Under the pieces are notes generated by a model that was not told the DNA's origin, made no database searches, and saw nothing but the letters and a program-made list of their open reading frames with translations. Both the position numbers and the translations under genes were made by a program. This document shows, in pieces, positions 26,184 to 34,613 of a stretch of DNA of 64,000 bases. The number at the start of each line of letters is the position of its first letter. Position 1 is the first letter of the stretch. Source of the DNA: Bifidobacterium scaligerum (GTDB taxonomy: Bacteria; Actinomycetota; Actinomycetes; Actinomycetales; Bifidobacteriaceae); the NCBI RefSeq assembly GCF_002802865.1, contig NZ_PGLQ01000003.1:229304-293303 (forward strand). The letters run 5' to 3'.

Positions 26184-26282
26184 AAAACGTTGGTCTTAAA
26201 TCCGGGTTATGTAAAGAAACGTGGGTCTTATATCCCGCGCAAGCCATGGGTTAATAGACAAAACGTGGGTCTTAAATCCGGG
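26184..26282. repeat. Three spaced copies of an ACGTNGGTCTTAAATCC unit
   Basis: Copies at 26184-26206, 26217-26236 and 26260-26282 share AAACGT(T/G)GGTCTTA(A/T)ATCC. The spacing is irregular (33 and 43 bases), so it is not a simple tandem array or a CRISPR. Confidence 0.6.
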
Positions 26283-26361
26283 GTGGGGTGTTCTCCTGCC
26301 TTGCGTGTCGGGATGCGATTAACGCGGGCGGTGCGCTTAGCCCAGTTTCGGCGAGAAAGCA

Positions 26362-26390
26362 AAAAGCCCCGGCATACTGCCGAGGCTTTT
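26362..26390. terminator. Intrinsic terminator next to tRNA-Glu copy 2
   Basis: Thirteen-base arms (26362-26374, 26378-26390) pair with one mismatch around a three-base loop. On the minus strand the AAAAGCC arm gives a short T run, ending the tRNA transcript seven bases after the tRNA. Confidence 0.75.
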
Positions 26391-26397
26391 GAAGAAG

Positions 26398-26470
26398 TAC
26401 CCCCAACCGGATTTGAACCGGTGTTGGCGCCGTGAGAGGGCGTAGTCCTAGACCGCTAGACGATGGGGGC
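26398..26470 (-). tRNA. tRNA-Glu(CTC), copy 2
   Basis: Identical over the full 73 bases to copy 1 at 25503-25575, with anticodon CTC and no encoded CCA. It has its own promoter and terminator. The gene for the enzyme that charges it, gltX, ends 377 bases away on the same strand. Confidence 0.95.
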
Positions 26471-26519
26471 TTAAGTTATCGGCGTTTCCGCCCGCTGCGG
26501 CGAACCGCAACGAATGATT

Positions 26520-26548
26520 AATATACGGGAACGTCTCACCAACGTCAA
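26520..26548 (-). promoter_or_regulatory. Promoter of tRNA-Glu copy 2
   Basis: On the minus strand TTGACG and TATATT are spaced by 17 bases, and the -10 box ends 49 bases before the tRNA. Good match to the housekeeping consensus. Confidence 0.65.
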
Positions 26549-26577
26549 CTACGGCGTGTCACATTGTGACTCTTGAG

Positions 26578-26605
26578 TTGACAGCTCGTCTTTCTGCACT
26601 ATGAA
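26578..26605 (+). promoter_or_regulatory. Orphan plus-strand promoter-like sequence
   Basis: A perfect TTGACA box and TATGAA are spaced by 16 bases. No plus-strand gene follows; transcription would run toward the hairpin at 26744-26783, so a short RNA is possible. Confidence 0.4.
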
Positions 26606-26743
26606 AGGAATGCCCTAGGCAAGCTTCCCGTGTCGCCCGGAACAGACATCTCCAAGCCCGCCTTCCCTGCCAAAGTCATCAGACATGGCCCTCCAACGCA
26701 GCTCCCGGCATTCCACCCCCGTCGGCACAGGACCGCATATACA

Positions 26744-26783
26744 AGAAGGTGGGCATCCGTCGCATGACGGACACCCACCTTCT
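26744..26783. terminator. Large hairpin downstream of gltX
   Basis: Eighteen-base arms (26744-26761, 26766-26783) pair with a two-base mismatch around a four-base loop. No clear T run on either side. It lies 63 bases after the gltX stop. Confidence 0.65.
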
Positions 26784-26846
26784 CACGAATAACTCATCGA
26801 CTGGCCTGTCTAAAAACCACCAGCGACAAGCCTCTTACAGTCAAAC

Positions 26847-28367
26847 TCACAGATGCTCGCGCAAACCCTTGAGACGGGCCACGGTTACATCCTTGCCGAG
26901 AATCTCCATGGACTCGAACAGCGGCGGGGAGACGCGGCGGCCGGAAACGGCCACGCGCACCGGGCCGAAGGCCAGACGAGGCTTGTAACCACCCTCCTCG
27001 ATCAGCACCTTGTTGAGCAGCTCGTGCAGCGGCTCGGCCTTCCAACCGTCCTCGGAAGCGCCCTCCAGCGCGGCGATCGCGAGATCGAGCACAGCGCCGG
27101 CGGAATCCTTCAGCGTCTTGCGGGCGTCATCATCGGGCTCGATGTAGCCTTCGGTCGAAAGCAGGGAGCCTACCATGCCGGCCACCTCGCCCAGCAGACG
27201 CACGCGCGGCTGGACCAGCGGAGCGGCGGCAGTCAGAATCTCCTGCTCACGGGAGGTCAGCGCATCCCAAAAGTCGGCGGAGACCACACCGTCACGGTGC
27301 AGGTACGGCACGGAACGACGCAGGAAATCATCAGCGGAAAGCATACGGATGTGCTCGGCGTTGATGGAGATGGCCTTGTCCAGATCGAAGCGGGCCGGGT
27401 TGGCCTTGACGTCACGCACGTCGAACTTGGCGATCATCTCGTCCATCGAGAACACGTCGCGGTCCGGGGCGATGGACCAGCCGAGCAGAGCCAGATAGTT
27501 GAGCAGGCCCTCGCGGATGAAACCGGCATCACGATGGTTGAACAGGTTGGACTCCGGATCGCGCTTGGAAAGCTTCTTGTTGCCTTGGCCCATCACGTAT
27601 GGCATGTGACCGAACAGCGGAGTGGTCTTGGCGATGCCGAGCTCTTCGAGGTAACGGTAGAGCACGATCTGACGCGGGGTGGAGCTCAAGAGATCCTCGC
27701 CGCGCAGCACCACGTTGATCTCCATCATGGCGTCGTCCACCGGGTTGGTGAGCGTGTACAGCGGATCGCCGTTCGGGCGCACGATCACGTAGTCCGGAAC
27801 CGAACCGGCCTTGAATTCGATGGTGCCGCGAATCAGATCGTCGAAAGCGATGTCTTCGTCGGGCATGCGGATACGCAGGGCGGGCTTGCGACCTTCAGCA
27901 CGGAAAGCGGCCTTCTGCTCCTCGGTGAGGTTGCGGTCGTATCCGTCATAGCCGAAAGCCTTCGGACGGCCGGCTGCCACGTTGCGGGCCTCGATTTCCT
28001 CCGGAGTGGAGAAGGATTCGTAGGCGTAACCCGCCTCAAGCAGTTTGGCGGCGACGTCCTTGTAGATGGCGGTGCGCTCGGACTGACGGTACGGGCCGTG
28101 GGGACCGCCCACATCGATGCCTTCGTCCCAGTCGATGCCGAGCCAGCGCAGGGCGTCGAGAATCTGGTTGTAGCTTTCCTCGGAGTCACGGGCGGCGTCG
28201 GTGTCTTCGATGCGGAAGATCAGTTTGCCGCCGGTGGCGCGGGCCTCAGCCCAGTTGAACAGGGCGGTGCGGACCATGCCCACATGCGGGGTGCCGGTCG
28301 GCGACGGGCAGAAACGAACACGAATGTTCTCAGGAAGTTCGGGTTTGGTGTTTGCAGCTTCAGTCAT
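26847..28367 (-). CDS. gltX: Glutamyl-tRNA synthetase
   Basis: The 506-residue enzyme joins glutamate to tRNA-Glu using ATP. Class I signatures are clear: SPTGTPHVG at residues 22-30 (the HIGH motif, here PHVG) and KKLSKRD near residue 264 (the KMSKS motif). [13 protein letters not shown] follows the first motif as in all GluRS, and the C-terminal third is the helical anticodon-binding region. Length is usual. The ATG has AGGGG four to five bases upstream. Actinobacteria often lack a glutaminyl-tRNA synthetase and use GluRS to load tRNA-Gln as well, with later amidation; whether that holds here cannot be seen in this window. Both tRNA-Glu copies and tRNA-Gln lie just downstream on the same strand. 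Confidence 0.97.
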   Translation of the reverse strand: MTEAANTKPELPENIRVRFCPSPTGTPHVGMVRTALFNWAEARATGGKLIFRIEDTDAARDSEESYNQILDALRWLGIDWDEGIDVGGPHGPYRQSERTAIYKDVAAKLLEAGYAYESFSTPEEIEARNVAAGRPKAFGYDGYDRNLTEEQKAAFRAEGRKPALRIRMPDEDIAFDDLIRGTIEFKAGSVPDYVIVRPNGDPLYTLTNPVDDAMMEINVVLRGEDLLSSTPRQIVLYRYLEELGIAKTTPLFGHMPYVMGQGNKKLSKRDPESNLFNHRDAGFIREGLLNYLALLGWSIAPDRDVFSMDEMIAKFDVRDVKANPARFDLDKAISINAEHIRMLSADDFLRRSVPYLHRDGVVSADFWDALTSREQEILTAAAPLVQPRVRLLGEVAGMVGSLLSTEGYIEPDDDARKTLKDSAGAVLDLAIAALEGASEDGWKAEPLHELLNKVLIEEGGYKPRLAFGPVRVAVSGRRVSPPLFESMEILGKDVTVARLKGLREHL

Positions 28368-28414
28368 AATCCCCTATTCTGCCGCGCGCGCCGGACGCCC
28401 ATTTCCAACTGCAC

Positions 28415-28582
28415 TTTTCGCGCGAATCGGGCGCAAAGCAGGCTATTCCAGACCGCCTTTGCGCTCGATTCGCACGAAAATAATCCAGATGACGAGTGCA
28501 CGCGTATATGCGTATCGCTTTCGCGCGAAAAGTGTGCAGAACAGCCTCAAAAAGCTGGATTTGCGCTCGATTCGCGCGAAAA
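28415..28582. repeat. Dispersed copies of TTTGCGCTCGATTCGCGCGAAAA
   Basis: Copies at 28458-28480 and 28560-28582, an inverted copy at 28415-28437 and a shorter TTTCGCGCGAAAA at 28519-28531. The core TTCGCGCGAA is a palindrome. Related cores occur at 44857-44910 near tmk. Confidence 0.65.
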
Positions 28583-28600
28583 CTCTGTGAGAGCAGAAGC

Positions 28601-28714
28601 TCAGCAGGCGAGTCCAGCGAACAGCAGGGCCCAGTCCTGAGTCTCGCCCTCGCGGGGCTCGCGGGTGTCTCGACCGTCGGCGACCGCCGCATCGCAGTTG
28701 TAGTCGTAGTTCAT
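28601..28714 (-). CDS. Candidate 37-residue peptide ending in Cys
   Basis: This frame starts at an ATG preceded by GGGGGA four bases upstream. It encodes a 37-residue peptide beginning MNYDYNCDAAVADGRD and ending LLFAGLAC. The first two thirds are charged and the last eight residues hydrophobic with a terminal Cys. The frame is just upstream of gltX on the same strand, separated by 233 bases of palindromic repeats. No family recognised. It could be a real small peptide or a chance frame; the ribosome binding site and stop-bounded composition are the only support. Confidence 0.3.
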   Translation of the reverse strand: MNYDYNCDAAVADGRDTREPREGETQDWALLFAGLAC

Positions 28715-29061
28715 GATTCCCCCAAATCGCCGGTATTGCACACTGTGCAGTGCGAGCATGCGGCTTAGATTGTCGGTTGCGTTGGCATGTTCTGTTGTCG
28801 GTTCGCACATCAAAAAGCTTCGTTGGCTTCCTCAGTCCCGTCACCGCGACCGCATGCGCTGTTCTGCAAGCAAGAATACCAAAAACGATCAAAAGCGAAC
28901 AATAATGTTTGATATCGATTCGATAACAATTGCGATTCATGATTGATCGCGCAACACGGCCCGCCGCAATTCAGACATTATTCACCATGATTGTTGGTCT
29001 TTGCCCCAAAGACTGGAAGAATAGGCATGGACGATACCTGTCTGTTATGAAAGGGGAATCG
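28715..29061. other. Upstream region of the DUF805 gene
   Basis: No further gene seen. An AT-rich patch around 28895-28945 contrasts with the GC-rich surroundings and probably holds divergent promoters. Confidence 0.45.
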
Positions 29062-30270
29062 ATGACCGATCCCAACCACGCACCTATCCCTCAGGTGCCC
29101 ACGCCGAACGGCGCAAACCCGCAGAACACCGCAGTACCACCCGTGCCACAGTATGGCACGCCCGCTCCAGCACAATCCGTTCCGCCGGCCTACGGACAGC
29201 AGCAGCCCGTTGCACCCGCCGGACAACCGACGTACCCGCAGACGCCGGCCAATCAGCAGCCGTTCGTCTCGGCACCCGCGCCCGGGTACACACAGCCGGC
29301 TCCGAACGCCGCGTTCAATCAGACGCCGCCGGCCTACAACCAGTACACCGCGCCGAACGCCTCCCCGTCTCCCGCACCGGGTGCCGGAGTGCCGCTCGAC
29401 CAGCCGTATTACGACTGCCCCTTCCCGGAGGCGTTCCTTCGTTTCTGGAAGAAGTTCGTGGTGTTCTCCGGACGCGCCTCCCGTAGCGAGTTCTGGTGGT
29501 GGACGCTGGCCAATGCCGGCATCAGCCTTGTGCTCAGCGGACTGAGCTCAGCCACTGATGGAGATCTCGCCTTCATCAGCAACCTGTGGCTGCTGGCCAC
29601 AATTATCCCCGGCATCGCTCTGGCTGTTCGCCGTCTGCACGACACGAACCGGCCCGGCTGGCTGGTGGCCATCTTCTATGGTGCGTCCGCGCTCGGCATC
29701 ATCATTATGCTCGCCGGAGGCGGTGCCGCTGTATATGGCGGCATCGGCAGCCTGACCGGTTCGTCCGGATACGGCGCGATGGCGGCCGGCGGCGTCGGCG
29801 CGATGTTCTTCGGCTGGCTGCTGATGCTCGCCGGCGGCATCGTATATATCGTGTTCATGGCGTTGCCCAGCAAGCCGGAAGGCGCACGGTTCGATGCCCA
29901 GCCCGGTGCGCAGCAGTTCCCGTTTGGCACCCCTTCGGGTCCGGCTCCGGCAAGCCCGGCCGCTCCGGGATTCGCTCCCGGCGCACCGGCACCTGATTTC
30001 AACCAGTTCGCCGCACCCGCGCCGGCCGCACCCGCCCCCGCTGCCAATAACGCCGCGGCACCGTCCGACGATCTCAACGACGCCACCGTGCTCTCCTCGG
30101 CATATGCAGCCCCGGCACCAACCGCTTCGACACCCGCCGCTCCGGCCAGTACTGTCCCGGCCCCGGCCGCAACTCATGACGATGATCTGGAAGACGGCGC
30201 CACCGTGCTCTCGCCTCACGCCACGCCCGCCGGCAACAACGCCGCACAGCAACCTTGGCAGGGTCAGTAA
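29062..30270 (+). CDS. DUF805 membrane protein with Pro/Ala-rich tails
   Basis: The 402-residue protein starts at an ATG with AAGGGG five bases upstream. Residues 1-115 are a Pro/Gln/Ala-rich cytoplasmic tail. The DUF805 domain follows (about 120-265): FWKKFVVFSGRASRSEFWWW, then four membrane helices and the conserved RRLHDTNRPGW loop. The last 130 residues are again Pro/Ala rich and contain two copies of a short acidic-TVLS motif (Thr342 and Thr381). DUF805 has no known activity. The TVLS motif also occurs in the zinc-ribbon/PASTA-like protein at 55984-58578 and resembles a phospho-threonine site for FHA domains. A strong terminator follows. Confidence 0.85.
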   Translation: MTDPNHAPIPQVPTPNGANPQNTAVPPVPQYGTPAPAQSVPPAYGQQQPVAPAGQPTYPQTPANQQPFVSAPAPGYTQPAPNAAFNQTPPAYNQYTAPNASPSPAPGAGVPLDQPYYDCPFPEAFLRFWKKFVVFSGRASRSEFWWWTLANAGISLVLSGLSSATDGDLAFISNLWLLATIIPGIALAVRRLHDTNRPGWLVAIFYGASALGIIIMLAGGGAAVYGGIGSLTGSSGYGAMAAGGVGAMFFGWLLMLAGGIVYIVFMALPSKPEGARFDAQPGAQQFPFGTPSGPAPASPAAPGFAPGAPAPDFNQFAAPAPAAPAPAANNAAAPSDDLNDATVLSSAYAAPAPTASTPAAPASTVPAPAATHDDDLEDGATVLSPHATPAGNNAAQQPWQGQ

Positions 30271-30343
30271 AGCAATAAAACGCTGCGCCGGCAAACCCAA
30301 CGCAATCAGCTGATCTGCTCGACGCAAACCGATCCGATACAAC

Positions 30344-30385
30344 AAATTGGTCTCCGTTCATCCACGAACGGAGGCCAATTTTTAT
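30344..30385 (+). terminator. Intrinsic terminator after the DUF805 gene
   Basis: Sixteen-base arms (30344-30359, 30366-30381) with one G-T pair and a six-base loop, followed by TTTTATAG. Confidence 0.9.
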
Positions 30386-30439
30386 AGTGTTATTGCACCT
30401 CGCACACTCATCAGCATCGTTTCACGGGACATGGTTTCA

Positions 30440-30490
30440 TCTCGCGAAAATGTACCGCTGATCGGCGCTCAACGGTACATTTTCGCGAGA
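30440..30490. repeat. Perfect 18-bp inverted repeat in a convergent junction
   Basis: Arms 30440-30457 and 30473-30490 are perfectly complementary with a 15-base loop. They contain TCTCGCGAAAATGTACCG. The minus-strand gene ends 20 bases to the right, so this may be its terminator or a protein-binding element. Confidence 0.75.
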
Positions 30491-30509
30491 GGAGGAGGGG
30501 GTTCTGCTG

Positions 30510-31538
30510 CTAGAGCTCCACAGTCTCCTTGTTGTCGTTCTTGACGTGGGCGAACTTGGCGGCGAGGGCTTCCTTGTTGCGCTTTTCGTCCTCTTCCTTG
30601 GCCTTCTTCTTGGCTTCGGCGGGATCCCACAGCACGTCTTCACGATGCTTGGTCCACTCGGCGGCGGCAAGTGGGGCGATGAGTTCCACAGTGGCCTCCA
30701 GCGTGCTCGCGCCCGAGGCAGCTGCGGCGGCACGGGCCTTGACCAGCGCAAGCATGCGATCATCGGTCAGGCAGATGCGCGGAACCGAGCACTGCTCGCG
30801 CAACTCGTTGACATACAGCAGAATCGGCAAGGATTTGGTAGCGAGGGCGCGGGCGTCGGCATCATCCAACTCACCGGAACCCGACGTTGCTGCGCCAACG
30901 GCCTCGGCACCGGCCACCACCCTCAACAGCGCATCGCATACGGCGAGCGCCGTGGCGAATCGACCGGCCACCTGAGCAACGTCGGCAGAGGAAGCCAAAC
31001 GCTCCTCGGCATCGGACTCGACACTATCAGCGGCATCAGCACCAGCACCAGCACCATCAGCCTCAGCCTCAACATCAACATCAGCCTCAACATCAGCCTT
31101 CAGATGCGCCTCAACGGCATCGATCGCCCCACGTATCTCGGCCTCGGTACGTGCGTCCCAATCAATACCCAACGATTCGGCCGCCGCGAACACGAGCGCG
31201 GCGTTACCGGTTTCGGCATAGTCGAGCATCGTATCGTAGGCGTCGTTGGCGGCGAGCAGCGCGTCAACGATCGGCTGCGGACGGCCGGGAATCTCGTCGG
31301 CACCCTCGTAGACGAACTCGGCGTCCGGCACGGTCACGTCCTCGCCGGTAAGGATGCGGGCGAACGCGCGAGTGACGCGCACCTGCAGATTCTCGGCGTA
31401 CTTGGCGTCATTGTCCATCTGCATGGCCTGGGTCAACGGCCACAGGGCGATCAGCCGCGCCCCAGCTTCGGCGGCCTCATGTACCGCCGGCGATGCCGCC
31501 ACGCGAGCGATCGCTTCACGATTGAGTTCAATGGTCAT
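30510..31538 (-). CDS. Cytoplasmic helical protein of unknown function
   Basis: The 342-residue protein starts at the ATG followed by TIELNREAIARV, with AAGGAG six bases upstream; the frame extends 21 codons further but without a better start. It is almost all alpha-helical and Ala-rich, with two similar helical halves separated by a low-complexity acidic linker near residues 145-180 (repeats of VEAD and AGAD). The C-terminal 45 residues are charged and Lys/Glu-rich, like a coiled coil. No catalytic motif, membrane segment or known family seen. The linker DNA is a short-period repeat and may vary in length between strains. Alone in its transcription unit. Confidence 0.75.
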   Translation of the reverse strand: MTIELNREAIARVAASPAVHEAAEAGARLIALWPLTQAMQMDNDAKYAENLQVRVTRAFARILTGEDVTVPDAEFVYEGADEIPGRPQPIVDALLAANDAYDTMLDYAETGNAALVFAAAESLGIDWDARTEAEIRGAIDAVEAHLKADVEADVDVEAEADGAGAGADAADSVESDAEERLASSADVAQVAGRFATALAVCDALLRVVAGAEAVGAATSGSGELDDADARALATKSLPILLYVNELREQCSVPRICLTDDRMLALVKARAAAAASGASTLEATVELIAPLAAAEWTKHREDVLWDPAEAKKKAKEEDEKRNKEALAAKFAHVKNDNKETVEL

Positions 31539-31739
31539 CACATGCTCCTTTGCTTCGAGCCCCTCGCACCCTTCACCGGGTCGGCCGGCCATATCCACCA
31601 CATGATTTTAGTGTGATGCGGCGCGGCCGGCTTCGCTCACGCGCCTCTCAGCCAACAATCGACCGTCGGCCAAGCAGCCTTCAATCAACGGCCCAGCGGA
31701 CCAGCAACGCAAGAAGCCCGCAATCACAGCGTTTTGTCG

Positions 31740-32399
31740 TTACTTGACGTTTGCCGCGGGATCGACGTACGTGATGGACATCACACGGCCGGTCTCGTTG
31801 TCGTACGTCACCGACGTGACGGACGCGAGCGCGGTCTGGCGCAGGAACATCCAGTGTTCCGGGTGGCCGGTCTCCAGATAATGACGGTAGCTGAAGATCG
31901 GCGACTCGTGACTGACCACCACGATCTGCTGGCCGGGGTGCTGCGCGACCTTCTCACGCGCGAAGGCATCCATACGGGCGGCGATATGCTGGTACGATTC
32001 GCCCCAGCTGGGCTTGTAAAGGTTCAGCACCAGCTTCCAGTTGCCGTTCTTCCACAGTGCGCCTTCGCCGTGGCCGATGCGAAGCCCACGGAATTCGTTG
32101 CCGGCTTCGATCACCCGCTCGTCGGTGGTGAGGGTGAGCGGAGCCTCGCCACGGGACTTGCGTACCGCATTGAGCGCGTCGAGGATCGCGCCGGCCGTCT
32201 CGCGCGTGCGGTCAAGCGGCGATGAATACACGGCGGCGATGGTGTTGGTCTGGGGGTTCTTGGCCAAGTAGGCGGCGGTGGCCTGAGCCATGCGGCGGCC
32301 GACGTCCGAAAGATGGAAGTCGGGAAGCCGCTCGTAGAGCAGATGGTCGGGGTTGTAGACCTTGCCGTGGCGGACGAAATGAATGGTGGTGGCGGTCAT
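31740..32399 (-). CDS. Histidine phosphatase family protein
   Basis: The 219-residue protein starts HFVRHGKVYNP, the RHG motif whose His is phosphorylated during catalysis. It continues with YSSPLDRTRETA around residue 78 (second conserved Arg) and VVVSHESPIF around residue 158 (second catalytic His). This is the phosphoglycerate-mutase-like branch of the superfamily; members remove phosphate from sugars, nucleotides or small acids and the substrate cannot be told from sequence. The ATG has AAGGAG eight bases upstream. It is divergent from an MFS transporter gene across 400 bases. Confidence 0.9.
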   Translation of the reverse strand: MTATTIHFVRHGKVYNPDHLLYERLPDFHLSDVGRRMAQATAAYLAKNPQTNTIAAVYSSPLDRTRETAGAILDALNAVRKSRGEAPLTLTTDERVIEAGNEFRGLRIGHGEGALWKNGNWKLVLNLYKPSWGESYQHIAARMDAFAREKVAQHPGQQIVVVSHESPIFSYRHYLETGHPEHWMFLRQTALASVTSVTYDNETGRVMSITYVDPAANVK

Positions 32400-32799
32400 C
32401 GTTGGCTCTCCTTACATGCGAACGGAACGGCTACGGCCACTATACGCGGACGGTCAGGCTCCGAAACACATTGCATCGCCTCAAACCGGAACACAATCCT
32501 CCGAAAAACGAGGTCCTCGAATAGCGTAATTACCGCGTGTCACCATGAGCCACCGCATAGAGTAGCCGTGACGCAAATATGCGGGCTGGGGTTCGGTCCA
32601 CGATCGGTTGCGCGGCAGGCTGCAGGTCAAACTGCGGATCAGGGCACGCAACCGCGACTATCACTCGTGCAAGCCAGTTCAATCCACGCAAACTTTGCGC
32701 GACCATGGACAGACACATCATTCGATGAGGGCTTCGCCAACCAACGCCACGGGCGGCGAGGGACATCCAATCGGGAGCGGAAAGGAGCGTAGTGCTGTT
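32400..32799. other. Divergent intergenic region
   Basis: Separates the histidine phosphatase and MFS genes, which point away from each other. It should hold both promoters. No hairpin, repeat or credible small gene was seen. Confidence 0.45.
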
Positions 32800-34251
32800 A
32801 TGTCCAATAACTCGTCCACTGACAACAAGACCACCGTCACGGCCGCCATCAGGGAAGTCGGACATAAGGTTTTTGGCGGATACGCCGAGCTGCTGCGTAT
32901 TCCGCACACCGCACGCTATTCGATCGGTTCGGTGATCGCGTGCATGCCATTCCCGATGGTGGGCATGACCATCACCATTTCCGTGCAGCATTACTACGGC
33001 AACTACTCGCTGGCCGGCATGCTGACTGCGATTCAAGCTATTGCACTTGCCGTGGCCACCCCGCTGCTGGGCAAACTCACCGATAAGTTCGGCCAGCGTC
33101 AGGTTTCGATTCCGACGATTATCGTGTGGATCGCGGCTGCGATCGCGTTGACGACGTCGATCACCAACCGCGCGCCTGAATGGGTGCTGTACTGCCTGAC
33201 CCCATTCCTGGCCGCGATTCCGCCGTGGGGCGCGATGAGCCGCGCCCGTTGGACCAAGATTCTGAAGGGCGACCGCGAAGGTACGAATCGTGCGCTTTCG
33301 CTGTGCGGCGTGCTGGATGAATGCATGTGGGTGATCGGCAATCCGCTGGCCTCCACCTTGGCGGTGATTTCCGGCTTGCTGGCGTTCTCGTTCACCGGCG
33401 TATGCGTGATCGTCGGCGCGCTGATGTTCCTCACGGAACTGACCACCGAGCCGCCGTCGCAGACCGCGCTGGCCCGCGCCGAGGGCATTTCGCGCAAGGA
33501 ATACCGCGAGCGCGAGGCCGCACGGGCCGAGGCACTGAAGGTGGAGACCGCGGCCGAGGAGGCCCGGCACCGCATGGAGCGCGAGGGAGTGACCGATCAG
33601 GCCGCCATCCAGGCCTCCATTGAAGCCGCCGTGGCCGATGTCCGCTCCGGCAAGAAGGCATCGATCTGGGGGCCGGGTCTGGTCGCCGTGTGCGTGACCT
33701 GGTTCGGACTGGGCGCGTTCCAGTCGGCCGCCGGCATTTCGATCATCGCATTCGCCACCGAATCGAATATGAAGCAGTACACGGGCTTCGTGTTCGCGTG
33801 CTTCTCGTTCAGCTCGCTGATGGGCGCGCTGGTGTACGGTGCGAAAAACTGGGCCATTCCGCTGTGGAAGCGCTTCTACTTCTGCTTGGCGGTGGTGAAC
33901 ATCGGCATCGGCACGTTCATGTTCGCCAAGCACCTGTGGGTCATCATGATCATCTATCTGCTGATCGGCGTGTGCCAGGCCCCTACGTGGATCAACGGCA
34001 ATCAGCTGATGCTGCATCTGGTGCCGCCCTCGCGTCTGACGGAAGGTATGGCGTGGATGGGTGCGATGAACTCGATCGGCGCCTCGGCCGGTTCTGCGGT
34101 CGCCGGTCAGTTCATCGACCGCATGGGCTCGCATGGCGGCTTTATGGTGGTGACCACCCTGGCCATCACCTCGCTGGTAATCGCGCTGGTGGGCTTCAAG
34201 CAGATCAAAAGCTCCACGGAGCAGCCGACGCTTACCGAAGTCGCGGTGTGA
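32800..34251 (+). CDS. MFS transporter with a large charged central loop
   Basis: The 483-residue protein has twelve predicted membrane helices in two groups of six. The start is taken at the ATG followed by SNNSSTDNK; AAAGGAG lies 12 bases before it, a little far. The first half has GKLTDKFGQRQV, the MFS motif A between helices 2 and 3. A hydrophilic loop of about 75 residues (near 220-295), rich in Glu, Arg and Ala, connects the halves and could be a coiled coil. Substrate unknown. It is the only gene of its unit, and a pair of GTACC-rich repeats follows its stop. Confidence 0.85.
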   Translation: MSNNSSTDNKTTVTAAIREVGHKVFGGYAELLRIPHTARYSIGSVIACMPFPMVGMTITISVQHYYGNYSLAGMLTAIQAIALAVATPLLGKLTDKFGQRQVSIPTIIVWIAAAIALTTSITNRAPEWVLYCLTPFLAAIPPWGAMSRARWTKILKGDREGTNRALSLCGVLDECMWVIGNPLASTLAVISGLLAFSFTGVCVIVGALMFLTELTTEPPSQTALARAEGISRKEYREREAARAEALKVETAAEEARHRMEREGVTDQAAIQASIEAAVADVRSGKKASIWGPGLVAVCVTWFGLGAFQSAAGISIIAFATESNMKQYTGFVFACFSFSSLMGALVYGAKNWAIPLWKRFYFCLAVVNIGIGTFMFAKHLWVIMIIYLLIGVCQAPTWINGNQLMLHLVPPSRLTEGMAWMGAMNSIGASAGSAVAGQFIDRMGSHGGFMVVTTLAITSLVIALVGFKQIKSSTEQPTLTEVAV

Positions 34252-34613
34252 GAGAGAGGGGGCTGGGGGCTGGGCAGGCTTGCCCGCTGGGTCGGTCTGC
34301 CCGCGTGAGAAGTACGGGCTCCTTGCGGTTGCGTACCGATTAGGTCTGGTACGAAACCGCAAGAATCGTTTTTTACAGTTACGTACCACAGCCACAACGA
34401 ACAGCTTCATCTGCCGAATATTCATATTGGCGGAATTCCAAGGTTTCTCCATGTCGCGGTTTGGTACGTAAGCGGAGAATCCGGGGTCTATGCGGTTGCG
34501 TACCAACTAGGCCCGGTACGTAATCCCGAGAATCGTTATTTTGCAGTTACGTACCACAGCTCCGGTCCAATTACCTTGGGCGCTTTTCGCCACTGCCCGC
34601 GCGACCCCGCACG
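34252..34613. other. Spacer with two long direct repeats
   Basis: Lies between convergent genes. It has no protein gene, but two 69-70-base direct repeats (34324-34392, 34491-34560) fill most of it. Confidence 0.6.
34324..34560. repeat. Direct repeat pair with GTACC palindromes
   Basis: Unit 1 at 34324-34392 and unit 2 at 34491-34560 share TGCGGTTGCGTACC at the start and CAGTTACGTACCACAGC at the end. In unit 1, GCGGTTGCGTACC pairs with GGTACGAAACCGC (12 of 13), a hairpin. In convergent position they may act as terminators. Confidence 0.75.

Larger units (their letters stand above)
25576..26397. other. Repeat-rich spacer between two identical tRNA-Glu genes
   Basis: About 820 bases with no credible gene. 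From left to right it holds the promoter of tRNA-Glu copy 1, 13-base tandem units (25788-25853), five copies of a TATGCCCAGAAT motif, one inverted (25853-26055), a four-fold 10-base tandem GAAGCAGGAC (26061-26100), three copies of a unit with GGTCTTAAATCC (26184-26282), and a terminator hairpin (26362-26390). Confidence 0.7.
26471..26846. other. Spacer between tRNA-Glu copy 2 and gltX
   Basis: No protein gene. It holds a minus-strand tRNA promoter, a palindrome GTCACATTGTGAC (26558-26570), a good plus-strand promoter (26578-26605) with no gene behind it, and a large hairpin after gltX (26744-26783). Confidence 0.6.

Noticed and set aside
25788..26282. CRISPR-like repeats in the tRNA-Glu spacer
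   Set aside because: Units are of several kinds, spacing is irregular, and no cas genes are present. They are tandem and dispersed repeats.
26124..26435. 103-residue frame ending PPTGFEPV
   Set aside because: Its end is the tRNA-Glu gene read in reverse, a well-known false protein.
26853..28640. 595-residue open frame antisense to gltX
   Set aside because: Composition follows from the gltX codon bias; gltX itself is unmistakable.
32530..34506. 658-residue open frame on the minus strand
   Set aside because: It is antisense to the MFS transporter, with His/Arg/Gln-rich random composition and no ribosome binding site. The plus-strand frame has clear membrane helices.
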